Assembly (NCBI RefSeq): GCF_008923185.1
Contig: NZ_WBMT01000033.1
Coordinates: 53,978 to 117,977, forward strand
Origin: Actinomadura rudentiformis
GTDB taxonomy: Bacteria > Actinomycetota > Actinomycetes > Streptosporangiales > Streptosporangiaceae
Length of the DNA: 64,000 nt
Reading direction: 5' to 3'
Of this stretch, positions 1-7,315 are shown piece by piece. The notes beneath the pieces are model-generated. The model was not told the origin of the DNA, ran no database searches, and saw nothing but the letters and a program-made list of their open reading frames with translations. Each line of letters opens with the position of its first letter. Position 1 is the stretch's first letter. Position numbers and translations under genes: made by a program.

Positions 1-739
1 CGCCCTGGGTGAACAGCTCCCGGCGATCGGTACGGCGATGGGCGGCGTCGGCCGTCCGGCGTTCGGCGAGCATCCGGCCGCGCAGGAACGCGCCGGTGCC
101 GTAGAGCCGGCTCTCCTTGGCCGCCTGCGAGTTCGTCAGCAGATGGCTGTAGAAGAACGCGCGGCGTTCGGCGGGACCGATCTTCCAGAGCATCGAGGCG
201 CGCCTGCGCGACAGGAACAGCTCGGCGACCAGGGTCGGGACGGCGGCGGCCAGGACCACGGCCACCATCGGCGGGCTCAGGACCGCGAGGGAGATCATGA
301 AGCCCGTCAGCGTCAGCGCCGCCCGGCCGCCGGTCACGACCCGGCCGACGATCTGGGCGGGAGCGGCGGTGCCCTGGTCGGCCAGCCGCACCCGGTCGAT
401 GAAGTGCGGGTCCTCGAAGCGCCGCAGCCCGGTGAACGCGGACACCGCCTGGTAGAGACGGTCGGTCGCCCGCAGGCCGGACCGCCTGGCCACCTCGGTC
501 CGGAGATACTCCTCGGCTTGCGGCACGAACGCCACGACCATGCCCAGCGCCGCCAGGAACACGACGATCCAGACGAGCGTGGAAGTGCCTCCGGCCGCGA
601 GGTTGTCGAGAGCCGCCCTCGTCAGCCAGGCCGCGCCGATCGGTGCCGCCGCGCCTGCGAGCATCAGCGCCACAAGTCCCGCGACCTGCCCCGGAGAAGT
701 ACGGAACACGATGCCGGCAGCGCTCAACGCACTGTTCAC
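1..739 (-). CDS. ABC exporter, N-terminal membrane part (runs off the window start)
   Basis: Reading the minus strand from a GTG at 739 gives about 246 residues with alternating hydrophobic segments (for example LVALMLAGAAAPIGAAWL and LVWIVVFLAALGMVVAFV) and the charged intracellular-loop pattern of a type I ABC exporter membrane domain (FEDPHFIDRVRLAD; SQAAKESRLYGTG). The ATPase half lies beyond position 1, so it is partial. The frame is open upstream to a TGA shared with the end of the TlpA-like gene, so a TTG start near 870 is also possible; no convincing ribosome site decides it. It is co-directional with the thioredoxin-like gene at 881-1441 and together they sit divergently to the cysteine-rich peptide at 1636. 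I infer export of that peptide, but a substrate cannot be read from the sequence. Confidence 0.75.
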   Translation of the reverse strand, partial: MNSALSAAGIVFRTSPGQVAGLVALMLAGAAAPIGAAWLTRAALDNLAAGGTSTLVWIVVFLAALGMVVAFVPQAEEYLRTEVARRSGLRATDRLYQAVSAFTGLRRFEDPHFIDRVRLADQGTAAPAQIVGRVVTGGRAALTLTGFMISLAVLSPPMVAVVLAAAVPTLVAELFLSRRRASMLWKIGPAERRAFFYSHLLTNSQAAKESRLYGTGAFLRGRMLAERRTADAAHRRTDRRELFTQG

Positions 740-880
740 AAGTTCACGACGCCCAGGCCTGATCGAGCTCGATTCCCGCCGTTGCCGGTCCGGGCCCGCC
801 TCCTGCGCCTGCCGTTTCTCGCCCGCCGTCTGTGCCTGCCGTTTTGCGCTCCGCGCCGGTTTGCGGCGACGCAATTCAGA

Positions 881-1441
881 TCACCGCCCGACCGGGGCGC
901 GCGAACCGGCCCGCCTGGCTCTGTCGCGCGACCCGGCCGGTGTCAGTGCCTCGGGCCCGGTGGCCGTCACGCGACCGCCGGGACCGAGCCGGTAGAGGGT
1001 GGGGAACGCCTGGACCTGGAACGCGGCGCAGACGGGACCGCTCGTGTCGTCCTCCACCACCACCCGCGCCACGGCCGACAGCTGTGCCGCCAGTTCCCTG
1101 CTGCCTGGGCCCGACACGACTGCCAAGGCTTGCGGCTCGCCGTCCATGCCGGCTGCCTCGACGAAGCGGGGCTTCATCTCCTCGCAGGGCGCGCAGCCGG
1201 AACTGAGGAAGGCCACCAGTGTCCCGGCCGGAAGGGAATCCCGCGTCACCGGCCGGCCGTCTGTGTCGGCACCTGCGAACTCATCGACGATCGACCCGAC
1301 CGGGAGGCCGCCGGGAGGTTCGTTCCGGACCCTGAGCAGTTCGGTGTGTTCGCGCAGCCGCCGGATCACGCCGATGGTGAGCAGCAGGTCGATCACGCAC
1401 AGCAGCCCGACGAGGACGACCAGGGCCACGAGGAAAGCCAT
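881..1441 (-). CDS. Membrane-anchored TlpA/MauD-like thioredoxin
   Basis: About 186 residues: one N-terminal membrane segment (MAFLVALVVLVGLLCVIDLL), then a thioredoxin-like domain facing outside. The redox pair is C-A-P-C (residues about 83 and 86) in SSGCAPCEEMKP, and the later cis-proline is in AFPTLYRL. This layout is that of TlpA/MauD proteins, which make or reduce disulfides outside the membrane. I chose the second ATG because GAGGAG lies 7-8 bases before it; an ATG 15 bases upstream has no such site. It ends about 140 bases before the ABC exporter start and is divergent from the eight-cysteine peptide. The likely role is disulfide handling for that peptide (inference from location). 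The C-terminal tail after residue 165 is arginine-rich and non-conserved in look. Confidence 0.8.
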   Translation of the reverse strand: MAFLVALVVLVGLLCVIDLLLTIGVIRRLREHTELLRVRNEPPGGLPVGSIVDEFAGADTDGRPVTRDSLPAGTLVAFLSSGCAPCEEMKPRFVEAAGMDGEPQALAVVSGPGSRELAAQLSAVARVVVEDDTSGPVCAAFQVQAFPTLYRLGPGGRVTATGPEALTPAGSRDRARRAGSRAPVGR

Positions 1442-1577
1442 CCCGCAACTCCTCACACGGTTGGTTTGTCACGGGAAAGTGTCGAACGGCGCGGTCGTCG
1501 AGAAAAGGATTCCTGTGTTCGCGTTTGTTCGAGTGCGTGCGAGGTTGTGCGAAAACGGAATTACGGCGGACGGGGCC

Positions 1578-1607
1578 TTGCCAAGCGTTGTGCGTCCTTC
1601 ATATATG
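1578..1607 (+). promoter_or_regulatory. Sigma-70-like promoter for the cysteine-rich peptide
   Basis: TTGCCA (1578-1583) and TATATG (1602-1607) are separated by 18 bases, in an AT-richer island, and lie about 30 bases upstream of the peptide start codon at 1636. The spacing and match suggest a vegetative-type promoter with a short leader. Confidence 0.55.
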
Positions 1608-1635
1608 TCGAACGACCAATAGATTGGAGCCCGGT

Positions 1636-1797
1636 ATGACACGACTCATCGACCGGATGCTGGAGAGGCTGGTGCCCAGGGCCGAGGCACATGCAGCCTG
1701 CGAGCAAAGGTGCTGGACGACACCATGTCCCGGCGGCCTCGTCCACTACTGCTGCATCTACACCGATTGCAGCCGCCGCTGCACTCCCTGCATCTAA
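1636..1797 (+). CDS. Small cysteine-rich peptide (candidate RiPP or disulfide-rich precursor)
   Basis: The ATG at 1636 has a GGAG (1626-1629) six bases upstream. The product is 53 residues. Residues 1-21 look like a leader, with an amphipathic LIDRMLERLVPRAEAHAA stretch that ends in small residues. Residues 22-53 contain eight cysteines (22, 26, 31, 39, 40, 45, 49, 52), a Pro-Gly-Gly turn at 32-34 and several aromatic residues. There is no Sec-type signal peptide, which fits export by a dedicated ABC transporter with leader removal. The neighbours are a membrane thioredoxin and an ABC exporter on the opposite strand. A clear promoter precedes it and a strong terminator follows at 1807-1837. 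I do not recognise a named family; a lanthipeptide is unlikely because no modifying enzyme is visible here, although one could lie beyond position 1. It is probably a disulfide-bonded peptide. Confidence 0.72.
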   Translation: MTRLIDRMLERLVPRAEAHAACEQRCWTTPCPGGLVHYCCIYTDCSRRCTPCI

Positions 1798-1806
1798 GAG
1801 GTGCCG

Positions 1807-1837
1807 AAGGGGGTCCGGAGACTTGCCGGACCCCTTT
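1807..1837. terminator. Bidirectional hairpin terminator
   Basis: A 12-bp stem (1807-1818 with 1826-1837; core GGGGTCCGG / CCGGACCCC, flanked by AA and TTT) with a 7-base loop lies between the convergent ends of the peptide gene and the WD40/pentapeptide gene. Confidence 0.8.
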
Positions 1838-1841
1838 CTGC

Positions 1842-3809
1842 TCAGAAGGGAACGCCTTTCGCCCCATCCAGGCGGGTGCCGATGAAAAATGTGCCGGGGA
1901 CCTTGGCGCCCGTCAGGTCGGCGTTGGTGAGGTCGGCGTCCGTCAGATCGGTGTTCTCAAGGTCGGTGCCGATCAGTTTGGCGCCCGTCAGGTCGGCGCC
2001 TCGCAGGTTGCTCCGGGAAAGGTCCGCATAGGAGAGATCCGCGTTGCGGAGGCTGACGTTCGGGAGATGGGCGTCAGTGATGGTCGCGCCGCGGAGATCG
2101 GCGTTGGAGAGGTCCAGCTTCTCGCCGAAGATGGCGGTGAGGTCCGCGAAGGGAAGGACGAAGCCGCGGAGGTCCGTGCCGGTTTCGATGGACTCGCTCC
2201 GGATGGTGGCCTGGATGCCGTCGTCGCCTTCCGGCCCGTTGTAGAGGGCGACCGGCAGGCCCGCGACGATCAGGACCTGCCAGGTCCAGCCCCGGCCTGC
2301 GGCTTCGTTGCCGCCGGTGGCGAGCCAGCGGGCGTGCTCTTGGGCCAGTTCCACGAGCTCGCCTCGTGTGAGCGGATCGCCGGCCTCGGCCATGGCGCGG
2401 ATCCGTTCAGGGTCCAGCTTGTCTTCTTCGTACTCGGGGGCAGGGGCAGGATCGGCAGCAGGGGCGGCCTGGGGCTCAGGGGCTTCCGGGGGGATCTCGG
2501 CGTAGAAGCGGGGCGGCGGTTCCGACGGGAGGCCCACGCGCAGGACGTGGAGCTCGCCGTCCTCCGAGTCGTCGCAGACCGTGGCCACCAGGCAGTCGTC
2601 CACCGGGGACCAGGCAAGCTGCGTGACGAAGGTGCCCAGAGTGTGACGCGTGGCCACCTGGTGGTCACGGACGCGGATGATGCGGATCTCGTGATCCTCG
2701 TGGTTCGAGTCCGGCGGCGGGCCTCCTACCGCCAGATAGGCGCCGTCGGGGCTTACGGCCAAGGACCACACGCGGGCCGCCACGTTCTCGAAGACGTCGA
2801 GGACCTGGCCTGTGGAGGGGTCCAGGGCGTAGACGTCCCGGGTCATTCCGGCGGCGTAGAGCCGGGACTCGTCTCTGGTGAAGTCCACGCACTCGACGGA
2901 GAGCTCCTCTGAGGTGACGCCGACATGGCGGGGATCGGCGTTCCCTGCAACGAAGTCCAGTCCGTCGGCGTGGCCGTATTCCACGCGGTAGCGCCCAGAG
3001 CGGGAGCGCGCCACGCCATCCTCGGCTGGCACGTCCACCAGCGCGCGTGCATCCACGTCGTACGCCTGCTGCGGGGAATCGCTCGGATCCGTGCCCCGGT
3101 ACGTGACCACGTGGCGTCCGGGAACCCACATCAGGCGGGGCATGAACGCCCCATCCTCGACCGAGACGCGAGAATGCTCCGTCCAGCCGGCGGTCTCGTA
3201 CACCACGAGACCACCCTCGTCAGTGCAGCCCGCCAGATAACGGCCGTCATCGGAAAAGGCCAGCTGCTCCAGGGCTTCCGTCCCGAAGGGCGTCAGGGTC
3301 GCGGCGGCGTTCCGCAGGTCAGGGATGTGGGGAGCCTCGCCGGAGAGCAGGTGGTCGGCCTTGACCGGATACCACGTGGTGCCCCAGGCGTCGCCCGGCT
3401 TCAGGTGCTGCATCCAGCGCTGGTCGGTCACTCGGACGACGTAGTCGGCCTGAACGAGCTTGTCCTCGTCGCGCCAGCGCCCGTCGCGTTCATAGTAGAA
3501 GTCGTAGATGCCCTCCCAGTCCGGAGGGTCATTGCGTACGGCCACCCGTTCAACACGTTCGACGAACCAGCGGGCGTTCGCCGCGCACCATTCGTCGTCG
3601 ATGTCGTCGACGGTGACCACCTTCCCGAGCGGACCGTCCCACCGGGCGGTCTCCCACAGCAGTCCGAAGAAGAAGCCCAGGTCACGCTCGGGCGGGGCGA
3701 GGTAGGTCTTGATTGCGACCTCGTAGTAGACGGTGAAGACGCGGAGTTCGAGTTCTCGGCGGGAGGGGTCGACGCTGATGACGCGGGCGCCGAAGATGTC
3801 GGTCGACAT
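1842..3809 (-). CDS. WD40-like propeller protein with C-terminal pentapeptide repeats
   Basis: 655 residues. Residues about 1-160 are a soluble domain I do not recognise, rich in aromatic and acidic residues. Residues about 165-430 have repeated beta-blade signatures (LAFSDDGRYLAG, VDFTRDESRLYAAG, LAVSPDGAYLAVG, LAWSPVDDCLVAT) typical of a WD40/YncE-like propeller. A proline/alanine linker follows (about 445-475). The last about 110 residues are pentapeptide repeats of the A(D/N)LXX type (LSNADLRGATI, LSYADLSRSNLRGADLTGA), which form a right-handed beta-helix. No membrane segment or signal peptide is seen, so it is probably cytosolic. It ends 6 bases before the gene at 3816-4415 begins its stop, so the two probably form a unit. 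The combination suggests a protein-interaction scaffold; no enzymatic residues can be pointed to. Confidence 0.8.
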   Translation of the reverse strand: MSTDIFGARVISVDPSRRELELRVFTVYYEVAIKTYLAPPERDLGFFFGLLWETARWDGPLGKVVTVDDIDDEWCAANARWFVERVERVAVRNDPPDWEGIYDFYYERDGRWRDEDKLVQADYVVRVTDQRWMQHLKPGDAWGTTWYPVKADHLLSGEAPHIPDLRNAAATLTPFGTEALEQLAFSDDGRYLAGCTDEGGLVVYETAGWTEHSRVSVEDGAFMPRLMWVPGRHVVTYRGTDPSDSPQQAYDVDARALVDVPAEDGVARSRSGRYRVEYGHADGLDFVAGNADPRHVGVTSEELSVECVDFTRDESRLYAAGMTRDVYALDPSTGQVLDVFENVAARVWSLAVSPDGAYLAVGGPPPDSNHEDHEIRIIRVRDHQVATRHTLGTFVTQLAWSPVDDCLVATVCDDSEDGELHVLRVGLPSEPPPRFYAEIPPEAPEPQAAPAADPAPAPEYEEDKLDPERIRAMAEAGDPLTRGELVELAQEHARWLATGGNEAAGRGWTWQVLIVAGLPVALYNGPEGDDGIQATIRSESIETGTDLRGFVLPFADLTAIFGEKLDLSNADLRGATITDAHLPNVSLRNADLSYADLSRSNLRGADLTGAKLIGTDLENTDLTDADLTNADLTGAKVPGTFFIGTRLDGAKGVPF

Positions 3810-3815
3810 GGCGGA

Positions 3816-4415
3816 TCAGCTCCAGACCTGGCGGCGGGTGGGGGCGGCGATCAGGTCGCCGACGATCAGGGTCGAGCGTTGCCAGGCGTACGGCATGAAG
3901 ACGGCGAACGCGACGCCCGCGCGGTGTTCCAGGTCGACGGTCACGGCCTCGACGGATCCGGGGGGAGTCTGCGTCCGGTCCTGCCAGTCGGTCGAACGCC
4001 GCATGCTGACGTCCTGGGGGCCGCCGCCCTCGGTGGGATCCTTCATCCGCACGTAGTAGTTGAGAGCCATGCAGCGCAGGTCCGCCGCCTCGGCGACGAT
4101 CTCCCTGAACATGGTGTTGAGCGCCTTGTCCACGGCCTCGTCGTCGTAGGCGAAGTCGACCTCGTAGTCGGACAGGACAGAGAGGGACCCGGCCGTGTTC
4201 ATGGATATGCCCGCCGGGGTCAGCATGGTGGAGCCCTGCCCCGGGCGCAGCTTGTTCTCCGCGGCCTGCAACGAGGCTCTGAGGCATTCCTCCATGTCGA
4301 CGTGCACCTCGGGAGGCAGGCGGCTGCCCAGGAACGACAGGTCGACAGCTTGCAGAGGCTGCGCGAACGTGGCGTCCACGCCTTCGACGGATGCGTGCCA
4401 GGAAAACATGATCAC
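3816..4415 (-). CDS. Hypothetical protein, partner of the WD40/pentapeptide gene
   Basis: 199 residues of balanced, real-protein composition, with no family I recognise. It begins with MIMFSWHASVEGVDATF and could start at either ATG (4415 or 4409); neither has a strong ribosome site. It has no signal peptide or membrane segment. Residues about 65-100 contain a Ser/Gly-rich strand followed by an acidic helix, and the C-terminal half is beta-rich. It lies upstream of and co-directional with the WD40/pentapeptide gene, six bases apart, so they are likely co-transcribed. Confidence 0.7.
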   Translation of the reverse strand: MIMFSWHASVEGVDATFAQPLQAVDLSFLGSRLPPEVHVDMEECLRASLQAAENKLRPGQGSTMLTPAGISMNTAGSLSVLSDYEVDFAYDDEAVDKALNTMFREIVAEAADLRCMALNYYVRMKDPTEGGGPQDVSMRRSTDWQDRTQTPPGSVEAVTVDLEHRAGVAFAVFMPYAWQRSTLIVGDLIAAPTRRQVWS

Positions 4416-4549
4416 GCACCATAGTGGCCACAGGCGGCCACTTCAGGCCTTTCGGGCAACCACAACGTACGGGCAAGGACGTGCTGCCGCCAAGGCGAAG
4501 ACCTCTCAGTCGCGGTTCTGCCTGCGGTGTGCTCGGTTATGTCATCGCG

Positions 4550-4957
4550 CTAATGGGTGGAGTGGTGCGCCTTGTACCACTGCTCGCCCACCGGCTTGGC
4601 TTCCATGTTCCAGCTCCACGACTCGGTGGGCGTGATGCGGGTGTAGGTGCCTGGGCCGACCATGCCGGTGCGCTCCACAGGCTGGGATGCGCGGCCATAG
4701 ATGCGGATGCCACGGGCGATGAACGGGTCGAACGACACCATGTCGTCGATGACCAGGGCGACCTTGTCATGGCCTGCCCGGATGTTGCGGATCTTGCGGG
4801 TGTGGACCACGGTGGGGCCGCCGCCGATCCAGAAGCCCTCGCCGTCGAACTCGAACGCGACGGGCACCACGTCCGGCTGGCCGTCGGCGTCGATGGTGGC
4901 CAGGCGAGCCAATGACTGGGTACGCAGGTAGGCGGCTTCTTCCTCGGTGAACGCCAT
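4550..4957 (-). CDS. PPOX-class (F420/FMN split-barrel) oxidoreductase
   Basis: 135 residues of the pyridoxamine-5'-phosphate-oxidase-like split beta-barrel family. The start is fixed by AGGAGG five bases before the ATG. The pattern MAFTEEEAAYLRTQ, then LARLATIDADGQPDVVPVAF, then GGPTVVHTRKIRNIRAGHDKVA is typical of the actinobacterial PPOX class F420-dependent family, where the T-K-x-R-N region contacts the cofactor phosphate. These small cytosolic enzymes reduce diverse substrates using F420H2 or bind FMN/biliverdin; the substrate cannot be predicted. The length is normal for the family. It is monocistronic: a divergent-free gap lies on the upstream side and the acetate symporter terminator is just beyond. 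Confidence 0.85.
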   Translation of the reverse strand: MAFTEEEAAYLRTQSLARLATIDADGQPDVVPVAFEFDGEGFWIGGGPTVVHTRKIRNIRAGHDKVALVIDDMVSFDPFIARGIRIYGRASQPVERTGMVGPGTYTRITPTESWSWNMEAKPVGEQWYKAHHSTH

Positions 4958-5010
4958 GGAACCTCCTTCAACGACTCCTCACGTTCTATACGAGGGCCAC
5001 GACGAACAGG

Positions 5011-5047
5011 AATGCCCCGTAGCCGTGTTGGGCGGCTACGGGGCATT
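5011..5047. terminator. Strong hairpin terminator of the symporter operon
   Basis: A perfect 15-bp stem (5011-5025 with 5033-5047, AATGCCCCGTAGCCG and its complement) with a 7-base loop, 65 bases after the stop codon of the symporter gene at 5114-6724. It has no T-tract, as is common in high-GC actinomycetes. Confidence 0.8.
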
Positions 5048-5113
5048 CGTTGTCGTACGCGGGCTGTGCAGCAAGGGGGTTCGCACAGGCCACGTACGGT
5101 CCTGGGGGCCGGC

Positions 5114-6724
5114 CTAGTGGTGGACGGCCTTTTCGGCGCCGGCTCCGGTGAGGGAACGGACTTCGATCTCGGCGTACTTCTGCGCGTTGTACTCCTTGCT
5201 CAGAATCGTGCCGAGCCAGCCGCAGAAGAAGCCGAACGGGATGGAGATGATGCCGGGGTTCTCCAAGGGGAAGAAGGAGAAGTCGGAGTCGGTGAACAGG
5301 GCCTTCGGGGTGCCCGAGACCACCGGGGAGAAGATGACCAGGACCACGGCGGAGCCCAGGCCTCCGTAGATGGCCGATACGGCGCCCGCGGTGTTGAACC
5401 TCTTCCAGAAGAGGCTGTAGAGGATGGCGGGCAGGTTGCCGGAGGCGGCGACGGCGAAGGCGAGCGCCACCAGGAACGCCACGTTCAGCTTCTGGGCGTA
5501 GATGCCGAGGACGATCGCCACCGCGCCGATCACGAAGGCGGAGATGCGGGCGACGCGGACCTCTTCGCGGTCGGTGACGTTGCCCTTCTTGAAGACGTGG
5601 GCGTACAGGTCGTGGGCGAACGACGACGAGGAGGCCAAGGTCAGGCCTGCCACGACGGCGAGGATGGTGGCGAAGGCCACGGCGGCGATGATGGCCAGGA
5701 GGACCGTGCCGCCGACGTCGCCGAAGACGATCTCTCCGATCCTTTCGGCGAGCTGGGGTGCCGCGGTGTTGCCCGCGGGGTTGGCGGCGGCGATCTCCTT
5801 GGTTCCCACGAGGGCGGCGGCGCCGAACCCGAGGACGAGAGTCAGCAGGTAGAACGAGCCGATGATGGCGATGCCCCACAGGACGGACTTACGGGCGTCG
5901 CGGGCGGTGGGGACCGTGTAGAAGCGGATCAGGATGTGCGGCAGCCCGGCGGTGCCGAGGACGAGCGCGAGGCCGAGGCTGATCAGGTCGAGTTTGCCGG
6001 TGAGGCCTTGGGCTTCGGTGGCGTAGCGCAGGCCGGGTTCCAGGAAGTCGCCGCTCTTGCCGCTCTGGGTCGCGGCGTCGCGCAGCAACGTGGAGAGGTT
6101 GAAGCCGAACTTGCCGAGGACGAGGACGGCGGTCAGGGTGGCGCCGCCCATCAGCAGGATCGCCTTGACGATCTGCACCCAGGTGGTGCCCTTCATCCCG
6201 CCGACGACGACGTAGACGATCATCAGGATGCCGACGAGCACGATGGTGGCGCCCTTGGCGAACTCGCTCTTGAAACCGAAGAGCAGTGCCACGAGGGCGC
6301 CCGCGCCGACCATCTGCGCGAGCAGGTAGAAGATGCTGACCGTGATCGTGGAGACCCCGGCGGCGGTGCGCACGGGACGCGGGCTCATGCGGAACGCCAG
6401 CACGTCGGCCATCGTGAACTTGCCGGAGTTGCGCATCAACTCGGCCACGAGCAGGAGGGCGACGAGCCACGCGACCAGGAATCCGATCGAGTAGAGGAAG
6501 CCGTCGTAGCCGTAGAGCGCGATCAGACCCGCGATGCCGAGGAAGGAGGCGGCCGACATGTAGTCGCCGCCGATCGCCAGGCCGTTCTGGCCGCCGGAGA
6601 ACGAGCGCCCGCCGGCGTAGAAGTCGGTGGCGTCCTTGGTGTGGCGGCCGGCCCAGAGGGTGATGGCGAGCGTGCCGGCGACGAAGGTCAGGAAGAGGAT
6701 GACGGACAGGGTTTCGTGGCTCAT
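5114..6724 (-). CDS. actP: Sodium/acetate-type symporter (ActP-like, SSS family)
   Basis: 536 residues with about 13 hydrophobic segments. It matches the solute:sodium symporter family of the acetate/monocarboxylate branch: DFYAGGRSFSGGQNGLAIGG, GDYMSAASFLGIAG, the GGMKGTTWVQ loop, LPHILIRFYTVP and FAHDLYAHVFKKG are all signature stretches of ActP/MctC-like proteins. It should import acetate or related short-chain monocarboxylates with Na+ or H+. Its start overlaps the stop of the DUF485 gene (6721-7062) by ATGA, so the two are translationally coupled, as yjcH-actP are in enterobacteria. It is the last gene of the minus-strand block that includes a LytS/LytTR pair. A strong hairpin follows at 5011-5047. 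Confidence 0.92.
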   Translation of the reverse strand: MSHETLSVILFLTFVAGTLAITLWAGRHTKDATDFYAGGRSFSGGQNGLAIGGDYMSAASFLGIAGLIALYGYDGFLYSIGFLVAWLVALLLVAELMRNSGKFTMADVLAFRMSPRPVRTAAGVSTITVSIFYLLAQMVGAGALVALLFGFKSEFAKGATIVLVGILMIVYVVVGGMKGTTWVQIVKAILLMGGATLTAVLVLGKFGFNLSTLLRDAATQSGKSGDFLEPGLRYATEAQGLTGKLDLISLGLALVLGTAGLPHILIRFYTVPTARDARKSVLWGIAIIGSFYLLTLVLGFGAAALVGTKEIAAANPAGNTAAPQLAERIGEIVFGDVGGTVLLAIIAAVAFATILAVVAGLTLASSSSFAHDLYAHVFKKGNVTDREEVRVARISAFVIGAVAIVLGIYAQKLNVAFLVALAFAVAASGNLPAILYSLFWKRFNTAGAVSAIYGGLGSAVVLVIFSPVVSGTPKALFTDSDFSFFPLENPGIISIPFGFFCGWLGTILSKEYNAQKYAEIEVRSLTGAGAEKAVHH

Positions 6725-7062
6725 GCCGAAATCTCCTCTTCAGCCTTGGCGCGCAGCTCGGCCGCGAGCGGGTCGAGCTTGGCCTCGGCGCGGCGCGAGT
6801 ACAACCAGGCGATGAGGAACGTGGTCACGAACTGCAGCAAGCCGAAGACCAACGCGATGTTGATGGAGCCGACGACCTTCGTGCCCATGAAGTCGCGCGC
6901 CCAGCCGGAGAGCACCACGTACAGCAGGTACCAGGACAGGAAGGCGGCTGTCATCGGGAACGCGAAGGCACGGAACCGGCGCTTCAGCTCCTGGAACTCG
7001 GGCGTCGCCTGCACACGTTCGTACGGTGTGCCGCCGGCGTTCGGGTCTTTCTCAAGTGTCAC
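6721..7062 (-). CDS. DUF485 membrane protein (YjcH-like), symporter partner
   Basis: About 113 residues with two membrane helices (FPMTAAFLSWYLLYVVLSGW and INIALVFGLLQFVTTFLIAW), the DUF485 architecture that accompanies ActP-type symporters. I prefer the GTG at 7062, giving a start of MTLEKD, because GAGGAG sits just ahead of it; a GTG at 7092 adds ten residues without a ribosome site. Its stop overlaps the ATG of the symporter by four bases. DUF485 proteins probably help assembly or regulate the partner carrier; the biochemical role is not established. Confidence 0.85.
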   Translation of the reverse strand: MTLEKDPNAGGTPYERVQATPEFQELKRRFRAFAFPMTAAFLSWYLLYVVLSGWARDFMGTKVVGSINIALVFGLLQFVTTFLIAWLYSRRAEAKLDPLAAELRAKAEEEISA

Positions 7063-7224
7063 GAGCTCCTCCTCAGACGTGACCGGGGTCACGTCAAAGT
7101 AGGAAGCCCCGCACCCGCTTGCGAGGTGCAGCCGCCTGAGGTGCGCTGAGGCGCTGGACGGACGCGCTGACGCGCGGCGTCCGTCGATGAGCGGTCGATT
7201 TCCTGCGCCGAACGGAAGATCTTT

Positions 7225-7315
7225 TCCAGCCGCCCTCGGAGCGCCGGTCCAGCCGCTCTCGGAGCGCTGTTCAGCCGCCCTTGGGGCGCTGGTTCAGCCG
7301 CCCTTGGGGCGCCAG
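7225..7315. repeat. Four tandem 22-23 bp palindromic units over a gene 3' end
   Basis: The copies start at 7225, 7248, 7270 and 7293. Consensus is TYCAGCCGCCCTYGGRGCGC. The outer pair and inner pair differ by a few transitions. Each unit is itself an imperfect inverted repeat (CAGCCGCCC / GGGGCGCTG) and could form a hairpin in RNA. The last copy contains the final codons and stop of the symporter gene 7294-9024, so the coding tail appears to have been copied out past the stop three times. Confidence 0.8.

Noticed and set aside
38..1639. Long open frame on the plus strand over the ABC and TlpA genes
   Set aside because: Its product is dominated by Arg, Gly, Pro and His with no fold-like pattern, and the minus strand encodes clear membrane and thioredoxin signatures. 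It is a GC-driven shadow.
1636..1797. Lanthipeptide precursor
   Set aside because: No LanB, LanC, LanM or LanKC gene within reach in the visible sequence; few Ser/Thr for the number of Cys. A disulfide-rich peptide fits better.
7225..7315. Possible CRISPR-like array
   Set aside because: Units are contiguous with no spacers and no cas genes are present.
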